Assembly: GCA_030323305.1 (NCBI GenBank)
Contig: CP106741.1
Location: 253,001 to 317,000, forward strand
Direction of reading: 5' to 3'
Source of the DNA: Paenibacillus sp. CC-CFT747
Lineage (GTDB): Bacteria; Bacillota; Bacilli; Paenibacillales; NBRC-103111
Length of the DNA: 64,000 bases
The position numbers and the translations under genes are program-made. Positions 47,430 through 57,680 of the stretch are shown here, piece after piece; position 1 is the first letter of the stretch; every line of letters starts with the position of its first letter. The notes under the pieces are model-generated. The model was not told where the DNA came from. It saw only the letters and a program-made list of their open reading frames with translations, and made no database searches.

Positions 47430-47483
47430 GTCCGTTTGCAGGCAAACAGCCGAGGCTGGCCTCATCTGCTGGCAGGCCTGCGT

Positions 47484-47897
47484 TTACCCGCCCCTCCTGC
47501 TCTCCGCACGGAAAACCCATAGCTTGCTGCCCGCAAAGTTCACGAGCGTCGTGAAGATGGTCACGATGACCTTCGCGGCCATCGGGTGAAGCCCGAGGCC
47601 GGTTTTGAACGCGTACAGCAGAAGAAGGGAAAGCCCGAGGGTGACGGCGTTCAGCAGCAGGAAGCGGACCGCCTGAGCCCCTCTCGCCCCCTGCCGCTCC
47701 CGGAACGTCCAGCTGCGGTTGAGCAGGAAGCTGTTCACGATGCCCGCACCGTAGGACACGCACTGGGACGCCAAATAGGGAACGCCCAGCCCGACCAAGA
47801 GGGAGAAGACCACGAAATCGATGGCCGTATTCAACAGACCCACAAGGTTGAACTTGATGAACTGGCCGTAGCGGGCGAGCAGGGCTTTAGCGGACAT
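47484..47897 (-). CDS. GtrA family membrane protein
   Basis: 137 residues with four transmembrane helices, the GtrA-like fold. FNLVGLLNTAIDFVVFSLL and SYGAGIVNSFLLNRSWTFR (helix with N-x3-LNR-x-WTF) are the family signature. GtrA proteins are thought to flip polyprenyl-phosphate-linked sugars across the membrane. It overlaps the upstream polyprenol-phosphate glycosyltransferase gene by 11 bp, so the pair supplies the lipid-linked sugar used by the large GT-C protein of the same operon. Confidence 0.92.
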   Translation of the reverse strand: MSAKALLARYGQFIKFNLVGLLNTAIDFVVFSLLVGLGVPYLASQCVSYGAGIVNSFLLNRSWTFRERQGARGAQAVRFLLLNAVTLGLSLLLLYAFKTGLGLHPMAAKVIVTIFTTLVNFAGSKLWVFRAESRRGG

Positions 47898-48869
47898 ATT
47901 GCTTCTCTCCCGGCTCGGCGGCTCCCTCCGCCTGGAAGCCCTTCGTCTCCTTCACGATGTACAGCGGGCGCCCTTTGGACTCGTCGTAGATCCGGCCGAT
48001 GTACTCTCCGATGATGCCGAGCAGGATGAGCATGATGCCGTTGAAGAACAGGTTGGTGGCGAGAAGCGAGGACCAGCCAGGAACGACATATGCTTCTGTG
48101 AAAAGCTTCTCGTACAGTACAACAAGCAGGTAGAGGAAGCTCGCCGCCGACATGGCAAACCCGATGTAGGTGGCCAGCTTAAGCGGCTTGTACGAGAAGG
48201 AAGTGATGCCGTCGAGGGCGAACCGGATCATCTTCTTCAGCGGATACTTCGTCTCTCCCGCCCACCTCTCGTCCCTCACGTACTCCACCGAGGTCTGCTT
48301 GAAGCCGACCCAGGAGACGAGGCCGCGGACGAAGCGGTTTTTCTCCTTGAGGTTCCGGAGCACTTCGCACACCTTCCGGTCGATCAGGCGGAAATCCCCC
48401 GTATCCACGGGGATCTCCACATTTGTCATGCTTCGCAGCAAACGGTAGAACATCAGAGCGGTCACTTTTTTGAACAGGGTTTCCCCTTGCGCTTCAGGCG
48501 CTTGCCGTACACCACGTCGTAGCCCTGCCGCCATTTGTCGATCATCGCCAGAATCACCTGGGGCGGATCCTGCAGATCGGCATCAATGACGACGACCGCG
48601 TCTCCGGACGCATAATCCATGCCGGCGCTGATCGCAATCTGATGCCCGAAATTGCGCGAGAAGTTGACGAGCCGCACGTTTCCGTCCCGCCGGCACAGGC
48701 CTTCCACGATCTCGACCGTCCGGTCCCGGCTCCCGTCGTTGACGAAGACGAGCTCGTACGTCTCCGGCTGGCTGTCCATCACTTCCTTCAGCCTCCGGTA
48801 GGTCTCCTCGATGACCGCTTCTTCGTTGTACATCGGAACTACTATGGAATACTTGCTGTGCTCGTGCAT
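47887..48869 (-). CDS. Polyprenol-phosphate glycosyltransferase, GT2 (frameshifted)
   Basis: About 328 residues. A GT-A domain at the N-terminus (SIVVPMYNEEAVIEETY; the metal motif in VVIDADLQDPPQ; NFSRNFGHQIA) and two transmembrane helices at the C-terminus (about 235-300), as in GtrB/YkcC-type enzymes that make polyprenyl-phosphate-linked sugars from nucleotide sugars. ATG behind AAGGAGG. One base is missing from C4 at 48483-48486. The order GT-C, GT2, GtrA matches B. subtilis ykcBC-type operons. A palindromic repeat element separates it from the upstream GT-C gene. Confidence 0.92.
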
Positions 48870-48888
48870 ATTATCCTCCTTGATGAAT

Positions 48889-48986
48889 CTAGTGCCTTAT
48901 CCGCAAATAAAGTTCCTGCTTTCCTATTGAATCTTGTGCGCATACCGAGGCTTTCTTGCTAACATTGTTACCGGATAAGGCACTAG
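48889..48986 (-). repeat. Palindromic repeat element, copy A (MITE-like)
   Basis: 98-bp element bounded by perfect 15-bp terminal inverted repeats CTAGTGCCTTATCCG / CGGATAAGGCACTAG. It encodes nothing. No target-site duplication is evident. It lies between the GT-C and GT2 genes of one operon; related copies are at 25924-25976, 55018-55103 and a remnant at 42291-42313. Confidence 0.85.
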
Positions 48987-48994
48987 CACTGGGC

Positions 48995-51900
48995 TTAGCT
49001 GTTGAAGTACCAGGTCGGGAACCAGCGCAGGAACTGTTCCACATAAGTCTTGCTGACCACCGCACCGGATAGAACCGGATAGAACATGATGAACAACAGG
49101 AGACACACGGCCGAATATGCATAAACGGCCTTGCGCCACGCCGGCTTAGCTTCCACGAGAAGCTTGGCGGCATAGACGATGCTCAGAATGAGGAACGGCA
49201 CCATCGCAAAATAATGATAAATAAACGTGAGCCGCGTGACCAGCATCCACGGAACATACTGCGAGAAGAACGCCACGATCACCACGAGCATTCCCCGGTG
49301 TCTCTGCCTGCGGGCCAGCACCAGCGTGGCGAGAAACGCGAGCAGGCCTACCCACCAGACCGCGGGGTTCCCCATGGACACGATGCTCGACACCTGATCG
49401 GGCGGAAGCTGCGACTGGCCGGTGTAATACCAGATCGGCCTCACCATGAACGGCCACTCGTACCAAGGGGAGCCGAACGAATGGGTCGCCTTCAGCTTGC
49501 TGTGGTAATTGTACATGTCCTTCTGGTATTGAACAAGCTGCTCGACTGTATGCTTCTCGCCGGGCACGCTCATGATCGGAACGAAGGACAGGCTGTAGAT
49601 GACGGCCGGAATAACGACGAAGAAGAGCGTGCACCAGGCGACCGTCTGGGCCGTGTATTTCACGAAGACGCGTCGTACGTTAACCAGATAAGAGGTCAGC
49701 TCCGGTCCGGGCTTGCCCTTCTCGAGCCGGAGCATCTGCCCCGCCGCGGCATACTGCCGGTACCTTTCGTACAAGGACAGGAAGAAGAGAAGCGCCAGCC
49801 CCGCCCCGCCGTACAGCACGATCCACTTGCTCGCCGCTCCAATTCCGAAGAAAAGCCCGGACAGGAACAAGGGAACGAGCGTTTTCTTGAGCGGAACCTG
49901 GTAGAAGCTCAGGCTGTAGTACCGGTACATGAAATAATACATCAGCATGATGAAAAAGACCCCGTACACATCGATGGTCGCGATGCGCGTCTGGGCAAAA
50001 TGCATGAAATCCACCGCCATCAGGAAAGCGGCGAACAGCGCATACTCGGACTTTCCGAACAGCCTTAGGGCAAAAACGTAGATAATCGGAATCATGCCGA
50101 TGCCGAACAGCGTGCCGACGATTCTCCAGCCGAACGGAGTCATGCCGAACAGCTTGATCCCGATCAGGATCAGCTCTTTGCCGAGCGGCGGGTGCGTGTT
50201 CTCGTAAGGCTTCATAAGATGAAGATGCTCATAGGCGGTCCGGGCATGATAAATCTCGTCGAAATACGTGCCGTCCAGATAGGTCGGCTTGTATTTGGCC
50301 TTATCCTGCTCGTCGAACAGATTCGCCACCGTTCCCCTGACGGGGTCCGCCGCCTCCACCGCCGCTACCTTGAGGGAAGCGGCTCCTCGTTATCCTTCTC
50401 GAACAGCGCCATCTCATCGAGGGTAAAGCCCGGCGAGTCGACGGTCACCTTCACATACCGGGCCTTCACGTTAACCGGCTGGACGTTCCACAGGAACACC
50501 TTCACGTAGGTGTTGTCCACGATAAGCGGGTTCGTCCAGGCGGTCGGTGTGTCGCCGAACTCCAGCTTGAACTTGCCCTCCCCGATCTCGCTGAACGTGT
50601 TGATCCGCTCGATCGTCCGGCTCTCTCCGAGGTCCACATAGAAGCTGTCGCCGGTTCGCGCCGGCTGCCAGAACGTCTGCGGTGCGCTGAACGAGCCGAG
50701 GTTGTACAACGCCACCACAGCATAGATAGCGGTGACGGCGCCCATGCCGATCCAATCGCGCCGGGTGAATTTCCTCCCCTTGGCTGCCGATTCGGTGCTG
50801 TGCAGCAGGCCCGAAGCCTCCGCCTCCGCCGGAACGGCCGTGAGCGGAGTCACCGGCTCCACCCGCTGGATACGGCCTCGCACGAACAGATCGACTCCCA
50901 CCTGGATAAGCCAGCCGAGCAGGACCAGATTGGCGAGTGACGTGATAAGCATGATCCCGTCAAAGGCCGGTACATTCGTGATCCCCTTCAGGCTGAAGGC
51001 CAGCACATAACCGATGTTAATAAAAGCCGTCAGGCTGAAGCCGAGGAAGAGCCACAAGAGCCTGCGGTCCCGGGCGTAGACATAAGCTACCAGAACCAGC
51101 GCCACGGCGGGATATAGGTAACGCTCGTGCATTTTGGCCGCGAGGAGGAAGACCACCGCAATTAAGATAAGAGCCGTGTACAGCACCTTGGCCGGCGAAT
51201 CCTCCTTCCGCCGGAAAAATAGATACGCGGATAGGCCGACAGCCGCCACAATGAACAGGTTCCCCCAAACCGAATAAGGAAGGAACAGCAGCTTCTCGGT
51301 GGTAGGCTTCCAGTTTGCCCCCACAAGCGAATACAGGTTGAACGCGTTCAAGGTGGCATAAGGATAGGATTTCAGAGTCGTTTTATACAGGTCAACCACC
51401 CAAAGCAGACTTCCCTGGTTCAAGGAAAAAGGCACAAGGGGAATCACCAATCCGGCCAAGCCCCACAAGGCCCCTACGCCGAACCGCTTCCAGCTTCCGG
51501 CCCGGATGAACGCATACAGCAGGGCAGGAGTAAAGATAAGCGCCTGCGGCTTGATAAGCACGGTCAAGGCGAACAGAACGCACGCCCATTCGATCCGGCC
51601 GCGCACCACCTGAAGCAGTGTGGCGAGGAGAAGAAGGGTAAAGACGGAATCCACCTGCCCCCATGCCGCCGAATCGGCTATAACGGCCGGGTTGAATGCA
51701 TACAGCAGGGACAAGCCGAGCGCCGCTCGGTCCCCGAACCTCGGCTGAGCCAGACGGTATACTAGCCATGCCGCCGCCAAATCGGCTAGAATCGCGGGAA
51801 GCTTAAGCAGCACCAGGAAGGCCTTCGAGGAAGCCTCGAGGTGCATCCATCCGGCGAGCTTGCCGATGGCATAGAGCACATAGATGTAGCCGGGCGGGTA

Positions 51901-52804
51901 GTCCGCCCAGATGCCGTCGTAGAACCGCATCAGGCCGGCTTCCGCCGCGTGCTTCGCCCAGGCGGTGAACGTATTGACGTCCGTCGGGTGTCCAACGATG
52001 TGCTGGCCTATGTAGAGGCGGAGAAAAAGACCAAGCCCCAGGACACTTGCCATGGCCGCGGGACCGTACCGGGATTCCCCTCTTGCCTGCAGAGGGGAGC
52101 GGATCAGGCTCTGGTAAACCACTACGAAGAGAGCCCCGAAAAGAACCGTGAACAGCATCACCTTCATCGGAGACACCGGATCCCCCGAGGTGGCCGGATC
52201 CCCGGCGGGTGCCGCCTGCTGGGGAAGAAAGGAGATGGCCTTCACGCCTGCCGGCACCTGGCTTACCTCTTCGAACGCTATGTCATCGAAGTAGGCCGTG
52301 CCCTTGGTCAGGCTGCCGTAGCCCCCGAGGCGGACGGCCACCTTGAGCTCGTTCTGCTCGGGTCCCGTCCGTCCGTAGAGCTCGACGTACTGCCATTCTC
52401 CCTTCGTGTCCTTGTAATCGGCTGACGTCTCCAGCGGGCCGATGACCGACAGGTTCGCCCCCTTGGCGGACGGGTCGGCCTGCTCGGCCCGGAGGAAGCC
52501 TGACAGCCGGTAGGTTGTATTCGGCTTCACGGCCACCGTCTGGACAAGCTTCGCGTCGTTCGGCTGCTTGTTCTCTATTTTGACGGCGCCGGACCCTGTG
52601 TGGGCTTGGCTTGTCTCTATGGAGAATTGGGTCGCTTCCGAGCCCGGCGTCCATACATCCTGCTGCCAGCCGCCGGGCTGCCCCCGCTATTTTCTTCGAA
52701 CCCCTGTTCTGAAGAAGGTTTTCTGCCGCCGCGCACGGAAGCACGGCTCCTGCCAGGCACAGCCAGAGGCTCACCAGGAGCAGGGCGGTCCATTTCTTAA
52801 CCAA
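48995..52804 (-). CDS. Large double GT-C membrane glycosyltransferase (PMT/GT39-like, frameshifted)
   Basis: Reconstructed as one protein of about 1,270 residues. A signal-like N-terminus, a carbohydrate-binding-like beta domain (about 30-155; ENLLQNxGFEEN), a first multi-helix GT-C domain (170-600; YDGIWADYPPGYIYVLYA), a discoidin-like beta domain (about 640-730; RTIERINTFSEIGEGKFKL), then a PMT-type GT-C domain (740-1,270) with FDEIYHARTAYEHL and ENTHPPLGKELI, the acidic and HPPLGK motifs of protein O-mannosyltransferases. TTG start behind AGGTGG. Breaks: C4 at 52701-52704, C5 at 52681-52685, and near 50374-50376, the last at the second domain junction. It probably uses the lipid-linked sugar made by the downstream GT2/GtrA pair. 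Confidence 0.82.
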
Positions 52805-52873
52805 CGGGTTTCCACCTGCCTGTCGATGTTTTCTTCATTATGCCAAAGAATGCCGGCAAAAGAAATGACCCTA

Positions 52874-52902
52874 GCAAAAACCCGCCTGGGGGGCGGGTTG
52901 TG
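52874..52902 (-). terminator. Terminator after DUF2334 gene
   Basis: AACCCGCC / GGCGGGTT stem with a short G-rich loop, followed on the minus strand by TTTTTGC. About 70 bp past the stop of the gene at 52974. Confidence 0.75.
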
Positions 52903-52973
52903 CGGGTCATGGTCTTTCTCCACCGGAGAGAGATGCCTCTCTCCTTCCAGCTTGGCCGGAACTCGGCATCCGC

Positions 52974-54875
52974 CTAGAACGAAGGACGCTGGTAAGACAA
53001 CGCCAAGTCGAGAGAAGCCGACGTGCCGCCGAGGAGGCCGAGGTCGGACGTGCCGCTTCCGTCAAAGTCCCCGATCAGAAGGCGGGCGTTCGGTCGGCCC
53101 CACGGACCGAAGGCCGAAAGAAGGCGATAACGGCCGTCCGGGTCCTGCAGATAGACGGTGTACCGGTTCTCCTCCTCGTTCCACTGGAGAACATCCTCGC
53201 GCTTGTCGCCGTTGAAGTCCCCGAAACGCAGAGAGCCCTTATTGGAGGAAAGGTCGACCGTCTCCTTCCCCGTCTTCCATTTGTACTGGCCCGTTTCGCA
53301 GCCAATCCGGACGCCGCTTAAGGAATGACCGCGGGAGAGCCACAAGCTCTCGGACTCATCCGGGTTAACCCGGACCGCCAATCCTTTGAGCGTATTCGTT
53401 TTCCACTTGAGGGGCTCCAACGCCCGGACTCCGTTAGAGGAAATGGAGAGACCGAACAAGCGGTTGCCCTCTGGGGACGTCCCGGCCGCGATCCACTCGC
53501 CGTTCCTCTGCTTGACCGGATAAGCATCCGCCCAATCCCCTCCCGTGTCTACGCTCCAAGCGCCGGCATACCGGAACGCGCTTCCGGTTGAGCGGTACAG
53601 CTCCAGCCGTCCCAAGGCGCGGATGACCCACAGATCCTGGCGCCGGTCACCGTCATCATCGTGCAGCAGGAACTGGTCGCCCTTGCGCCGGCTTATGGTG
53701 GCCCAGGCGGCGGAGGCCGGCTGGACCTCGTTGCGCATCCCGCGGAAGCGGCCTTCCGTTACCGTCACCTGCCCGGTCCGGTCATCCCACACCACCGCAT
53801 CGGCCTGCCCGTCTCCGGTCACGTCGCCCGTTCTTACCGCACCATCCTTAACCGTACTTAGCGTAACGCGGTTAGCGGGGGTAAACGGCACATAGTCGTG
53901 AAGCGAATAGAAGGTATAGCCTTTGCTCCGCAGAGCGGTAATCAGCTTCTGGAGGTTGGTCCGGTCCCGTTCCGGGTAACGGTATTCCGGGAGTCCGTCC
54001 CGGTAAACCGGGTCACCCTGATCGTCCATAACCGGGATCAAATGCTTGAACTCCAGGAAAGAATGGTAGAAGAAGGACGGCAGCTTGCTGCTTTTGGCGA
54101 GCTGGTTCATAATCAGCTTCTCATCCTTGTTGTATGGGATGTAAGAAAAAGGAGTCGGAACGTACACCGCTCCCCAGCTGGGGCTTCCGTAGCCGGTGTT
54201 CTCGCGGTTGCGGTACAAGGCATCGGACTGCCCTGGGGCACCGAACGCATTCTCATAGACGATGCCGAAATAGGAGCGGAACACGGCCTCCTGATCAGCG
54301 CTAATGTGATAATGCGGAGCCTCCCAGAAATCCGGGTGAAGCTGGGCCGCTCTCATCACCTTGAGCCCTTCCTCCACCCGGGTCCGGGCGAATTCGGGCG
54401 TAGCCGTCTCCGGAGAGCCCAGGACGTTGAATTCATTGCCGATCCCCGACTCTTGATGACCGTCCTCCCGGCGCTTGTCGCCCGTCTGGTGGGTGTATCC
54501 ATGCATCCCCAGAACGGCGCCCGAAGCCTCGGCTTTCTTCAGAATCCGGTTAAAAGCGAGAATATAAGGATCCTCCTGCTGATCGAGCTGCCGGTTGTAC
54601 ACGGTCCCGTCGGGCAAATAGTTGATCCATCGGGGGATGACCCCGACCTGAAAACGGATGTGCCGCTCCTCCAAATATTCCATCACCGTGCGGAGCTTGC
54701 CAAGCCCTTCCAGCGATTCATACTGCCCGCCGGGCCCAATGTCTTCCAGGCGCAGCAGGACGAACTTAGGATCGCTCTGCTCCCCCAAAACCGTCAGCCT
54801 CTCGTGCAGACTCAAGATCAGCATGACGATCAATCCCGCCGCCAGATACCTTGCCCATTTCTTCCTACGCCCCAT
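52974..54875 (-). CDS. DUF2334 (polysaccharide-deacetylase-like) protein with FG-GAP-type repeats
   Basis: 633 residues, uninterrupted. An N-terminal membrane anchor (about 9-25), then a DUF2334 domain (35-340) of the NodB-like carbohydrate-esterase fold with LLRLEDIGPG, GMHGYTHQ and APHYHIS as candidate metal-site segments. The C-terminal half (355-633) has FG-GAP/VCBS-like units with Ca-binding patterns: DVTGDGQADAV, DDDGDRRQDLW, DFNGDKREDVLQ, DFDGSGTSDLG. It should sit on the outer membrane face and act on envelope or secreted polysaccharide. It lies just upstream of the GT-C operon but is separated by a terminator. Enzymatic activity is inference. Confidence 0.87.
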   Translation of the reverse strand: MGRRKKWARYLAAGLIVMLILSLHERLTVLGEQSDPKFVLLRLEDIGPGGQYESLEGLGKLRTVMEYLEERHIRFQVGVIPRWINYLPDGTVYNRQLDQQEDPYILAFNRILKKAEASGAVLGMHGYTHQTGDKRREDGHQESGIGNEFNVLGSPETATPEFARTRVEEGLKVMRAAQLHPDFWEAPHYHISADQEAVFRSYFGIVYENAFGAPGQSDALYRNRENTGYGSPSWGAVYVPTPFSYIPYNKDEKLIMNQLAKSSKLPSFFYHSFLEFKHLIPVMDDQGDPVYRDGLPEYRYPERDRTNLQKLITALRSKGYTFYSLHDYVPFTPANRVTLSTVKDGAVRTGDVTGDGQADAVVWDDRTGQVTVTEGRFRGMRNEVQPASAAWATISRRKGDQFLLHDDDGDRRQDLWVIRALGRLELYRSTGSAFRYAGAWSVDTGGDWADAYPVKQRNGEWIAAGTSPEGNRLFGLSISSNGVRALEPLKWKTNTLKGLAVRVNPDESESLWLSRGHSLSGVRIGCETGQYKWKTGKETVDLSSNKGSLRFGDFNGDKREDVLQWNEEENRYTVYLQDPDGRYRLLSAFGPWGRPNARLLIGDFDGSGTSDLGLLGGTSASLDLALSYQRPSF

Positions 54876-55017
54876 CCAGCCTGTCGTCCCCTCATGATGT
54901 ACTCTGCCTTATCAGTAAAACGCTTACATTTTTTCTCAAGTATAGCATGCTGGCGTCTAGTCATAAAGTAGGCATTCGACAAAATTTTATGCAGGATCGG
55001 CGGGAACTAGACCTGAT

Positions 55018-55103
55018 CTTTAAGCCGGTAACTTTGCAAAAGAGGCTGCGTTTGATTGGCAAGGGCACGGCGGAAGCGGAACGGCATTCGCGGATAAGGC
55101 GCT
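55018..55103 (-). repeat. Diverged palindromic repeat element, copy C
   Basis: Starts with AAGCCGGTAACTTTGC (compare TTATCCGGTAACTTTGCC at one end of copy B) and ends with TTCGCGGATAAGGCGCT (compare TTTGCGGATAAGGCACT in copy A). About 86 bp; the interior is diverged. It lies in the intergenic region upstream of the DUF2334 gene. Confidence 0.55.
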
Positions 55104-55164
55104 GCCCGGGAGAACCGGACACCCCTTGTTTGTCCGGTCCGATTCCCCAGGCAGGTTCCCCAAG

Positions 55165-55944
55165 CTACCGGGGCTTAACCGCCAGCAGACGCAGCCTCAC
55201 ATAATCGCCCTCCCAGCCGGATGTCTCCTCCTGGTAAAGAGAGGGACGGGCGATTTCTTCGATCAACCGGTAAGCCTTCTCCTTCTCGGCCGGCGTCATC
55301 CCTTCAAAGAACGGCCCGCCGAACATCTCGAGCCAGTGCTCCAGTCCCTTCTCTCCGCCGTTCAGCGGAGTGGGTCTGGCAAAATGAACCGCCGCCTCCA
55401 CGTGAAAGCCATGACTCTCCAGCAGACAGGCGTACTCGCCGAGACTGGGAAAATACCACGGATTCCGTTCTTCGGCCCGGATTCCGAAGGATTCGAGCGC
55501 CTCCTGGATTGCCTTATAGATGCCGGCTACATTGCCCCGGCCGCCGAATTCGGCCGCGAACCGCCCGCCCGGCTTAAGCGAGGACCAGACGCCCTCCAGG
55601 ACCCGGGACGGCTGCTTCATCCAGTGCAGGGCCGCGTTGGAGAAGACGGCGTCGAAGCATTCTTTTGAATAGGAAGCCGGTTCCTCTGCATCCTCAACCC
55701 GAAAGCTCAGCTCCGGATACTTCAGCCGGGCCTGCTCGATCATCTCCCGAGACCGATCGATTCCCTCCACCCGGCACCCTTCGTCCGCGAGCTTCTTCGT
55801 CAAGTCGCCCGTTCCGCAGCCAACATCCAGCACCCGCTCCCCCGGACGGGGATTCAAAAGTTCCACCACTCCCGCTCCAAGCTTGCTCACAAACCCCAGC
55901 CGTTCGTCATAATGACCCGCATTCCATACCTGGTTTCGTTCCAT
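55165..55944 (-). CDS. Class I SAM-dependent methyltransferase
   Basis: 259 residues. The AdoMet-binding loop is VLDVGCGTGDLTKKLA, with the acidic end of strand 2 in VEGIDRS and motif III-like VFSNAALHWM. The layout matches trans-aconitate methyltransferase (Tam)-like and UbiE-like small-molecule methyltransferases; the substrate cannot be read. ATG behind AGGAGG (11-nt spacing). No partner genes adjoin. Confidence 0.9.
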   Translation of the reverse strand: MERNQVWNAGHYDERLGFVSKLGAGVVELLNPRPGERVLDVGCGTGDLTKKLADEGCRVEGIDRSREMIEQARLKYPELSFRVEDAEEPASYSKECFDAVFSNAALHWMKQPSRVLEGVWSSLKPGGRFAAEFGGRGNVAGIYKAIQEALESFGIRAEERNPWYFPSLGEYACLLESHGFHVEAAVHFARPTPLNGGEKGLEHWLEMFGGPFFEGMTPAEKEKAYRLIEEIARPSLYQEETSGWEGDYVRLRLLAVKPR

Positions 55945-56048
55945 CCTATTCGTCGCCTCCTCTAGAAAAAAGCATACATCCGGTAATAAAATAGGTGAAA
56001 TATATAAAATCTATTTGTGTAATAGTTTTTAACTATATATGTCCCTTT

Positions 56049-56080
56049 AAAAAGGACCGTCCCCTAAAGGTACGGCCCCC
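56049..56080 (-). terminator. Terminator after small membrane protein
   Basis: On the minus strand GGcCCGT / ACGGtCC-type stem around a T-rich loop, followed by TTTTT. Imperfect but well placed, just past the stop at 56087. Confidence 0.55.
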
Positions 56081-56086
56081 GTGCCA

Positions 56087-56299
56087 TTATTCCACCGAAG
56101 AATCCATCCAGAACCCGAAGTACCGGAAAACAGCAGCCACCAGGAAAATACCCGAGACGATACTGATGACCATCCCTGCAAAACGGCTGTAAGAGCTCAT
56201 AAAGGAGCTGTGGGTCTCGATCTGAGGCGAAAGGACGATAAGCAGGTTGCCCAAAGCAAGCAGGATCAGGCTTAGCAGCCATACCACGGTGTAGGTCAT
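56087..56299 (-). CDS. Small two-helix membrane protein
   Basis: 70 residues from the ATG behind AAAGGAGG; the longer upstream reading lacks a ribosome site. Two transmembrane helices (about 3-24 and 40-62) with a short hydrophilic loop and an acidic tail. Family not recognised. Terminator follows directly, so probably a single gene. Confidence 0.72.
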   Translation of the reverse strand: MTYTVVWLLSLILLALGNLLIVLSPQIETHSSFMSSYSRFAGMVISIVSGIFLVAAVFRYFGFWMDSSVE

Positions 56300-56454
56300 T
56301 GGCCATTCCTCCTTTGTGCAGGCGGGACCTCGTTCGAATCCAGAGGCTTTTCTAAGCGGTTTTGACTTCTTTGTCCGCTTATATACCAATAACCCCTAAT
56401 GGGACAGCCTAAACAGCTACGGACTCAAATCCGGGCCTCCCTGCGAAGGAGAGC

Positions 56455-57579
56455 CTATCGGTCGTACCAGTAGCCAGGGGTTCCTTTCTCCAGGCGCATC
56501 AAGGCCTCCAGGTAGTAATAATCCCCCCAGATGACATAATCATCCGGAGCGGCACCGCCGCGCACGCTGTAAGAGCCCCGCTTCAGAAAGCCTTCCGCCT
56601 CCGGGTCCTCCAGCGTGGCATAACTGTTCACCAACCCTTCCATCGATCGCTGAAGGCCGTCTTGCAGGAAGGCCCGGTCCGGATCGCTCACATCCAGATG
56701 ATGGAGAAGCTCCTGAACCCCGGCCGCCACGATAGCCGAGGCCGAGCTGTCCCGCTTCGTGTCCGCATCGACCTCCACATTGAAATCCCAATAGACAACG
56801 TTGTCCTCCGGCAGTCTTTCGAAGAAGTATCGGGCGAGGCGCTTCGACGTTTCCAGATAGAGAGGATTCTTCGTGTAGTGGTAGGAAAGCGCGAAGCCGT
56901 AAATCCCCCAAGCTTGTCCGCGAGTCCAGGTCGACCCGTCGCGATACCCTTGAGCGGTTCCCCCGCGAAGCGCATCGCCCGTTTCCTGGTCGAAATAAAA
57001 GGTATGGTAAGAGGAATCGTCCCCGCGGACCAGAAACCGGCGGCTCTGATCCGCATGGATCACCGCCACGTCGCGGTACCGGCTGTCTCCCGTCTGCTCA
57101 TAGGCCCAGTAGAGAAGAGGAAGGTTCATGAGGCAGTCGATGATGATCCGGCCCCCGTTCTCTTTGTCTCCTTTGGGACCCCAGGCTTGAATGATTTGAA
57201 GGTTCTCGCGCCACCGGTTCATCAGGACATCCGCCGCTTGGAGGGTCAGCTTTTTGGCCTCCTCGTCCTTCTCGATGATCCACTGGGCCTTGGTCGAAAG
57301 GGAATAAAGGAAGCCGATGTCATGGTGATCCAGATTCCGGTTCTGCTCCAGCCGGTCTTTGAAACTTTGGACCGTACGAAGGGCAGCTTCCCGGAAAACC
57401 CCATCCTTTGTATACTCGTAGCTCAGCCAGAGGATGCCTGACCAGAAGCCGTCCGTCCAATCCGTATTCGGGTTCAGCCGGTACTTGTCATTCTCGCTTA
57501 CATGCGGGAACTGGTCCCCGAACCGGCCGATATTCTTCCTCGTCTGCTCAACCGCGTGCTCAATCGCTTTTGTCCACAT
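56455..57579 (-). CDS. Unsaturated glucuronyl hydrolase, GH88
   Basis: 374 residues, intact. An (alpha/alpha)6 barrel of family 88. The two essential acids of the Bacillus GL1 enzyme (D88 and D149) correspond to D87 in NLDHHDIGF and D148 in IIIDCLMN. GSTWTRGQAWGIYGFAL is a further family hallmark. It hydrates and releases unsaturated uronic acid from oligosaccharides made by polysaccharide lyases. No signal peptide, so cytoplasmic, implying import of the oligosaccharide. The LacI-type regulator is encoded about 100 bp upstream on the same strand and probably controls it. No lyase or transporter gene is nearby. Confidence 0.93.
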   Translation of the reverse strand: MWTKAIEHAVEQTRKNIGRFGDQFPHVSENDKYRLNPNTDWTDGFWSGILWLSYEYTKDGVFREAALRTVQSFKDRLEQNRNLDHHDIGFLYSLSTKAQWIIEKDEEAKKLTLQAADVLMNRWRENLQIIQAWGPKGDKENGGRIIIDCLMNLPLLYWAYEQTGDSRYRDVAVIHADQSRRFLVRGDDSSYHTFYFDQETGDALRGGTAQGYRDGSTWTRGQAWGIYGFALSYHYTKNPLYLETSKRLARYFFERLPEDNVVYWDFNVEVDADTKRDSSASAIVAAGVQELLHHLDVSDPDRAFLQDGLQRSMEGLVNSYATLEDPEAEGFLKRGSYSVRGGAAPDDYVIWGDYYYLEALMRLEKGTPGYWYDR

Positions 57580-57680
57580 GCTCGAATCTCTCCTTTGTGG
57601 CTGTATAGATTATCCGGTTACCCGGGTGAATCCTCATCACACGCCCCCTCTACTGCCAGAGTGGGGCAAAGGGCCTTGGC

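Larger units (their letters stand above)
47030..47483. other. Gene-free stretch between exporter and glycosylation operons
   Basis: 454 bp with no gene. It holds the glycosylation-operon terminator (47321-47346), a tetranucleotide repeat (47402-47429) and presumably the promoter of the ATPase gene near 47100-47200, which I cannot define. The fragment CCCGGATAAGTTGCC at about 47127 weakly resembles the repeat-element ends found elsewhere. Confidence 0.5.

Noticed and set aside
54905..54930. Catabolite-responsive element upstream of the DUF2334 gene (GTAAAACGCTTACAT)
   Set aside because: One extra base breaks the 14-bp cre symmetry, and the placement relative to a promoter is undefined.
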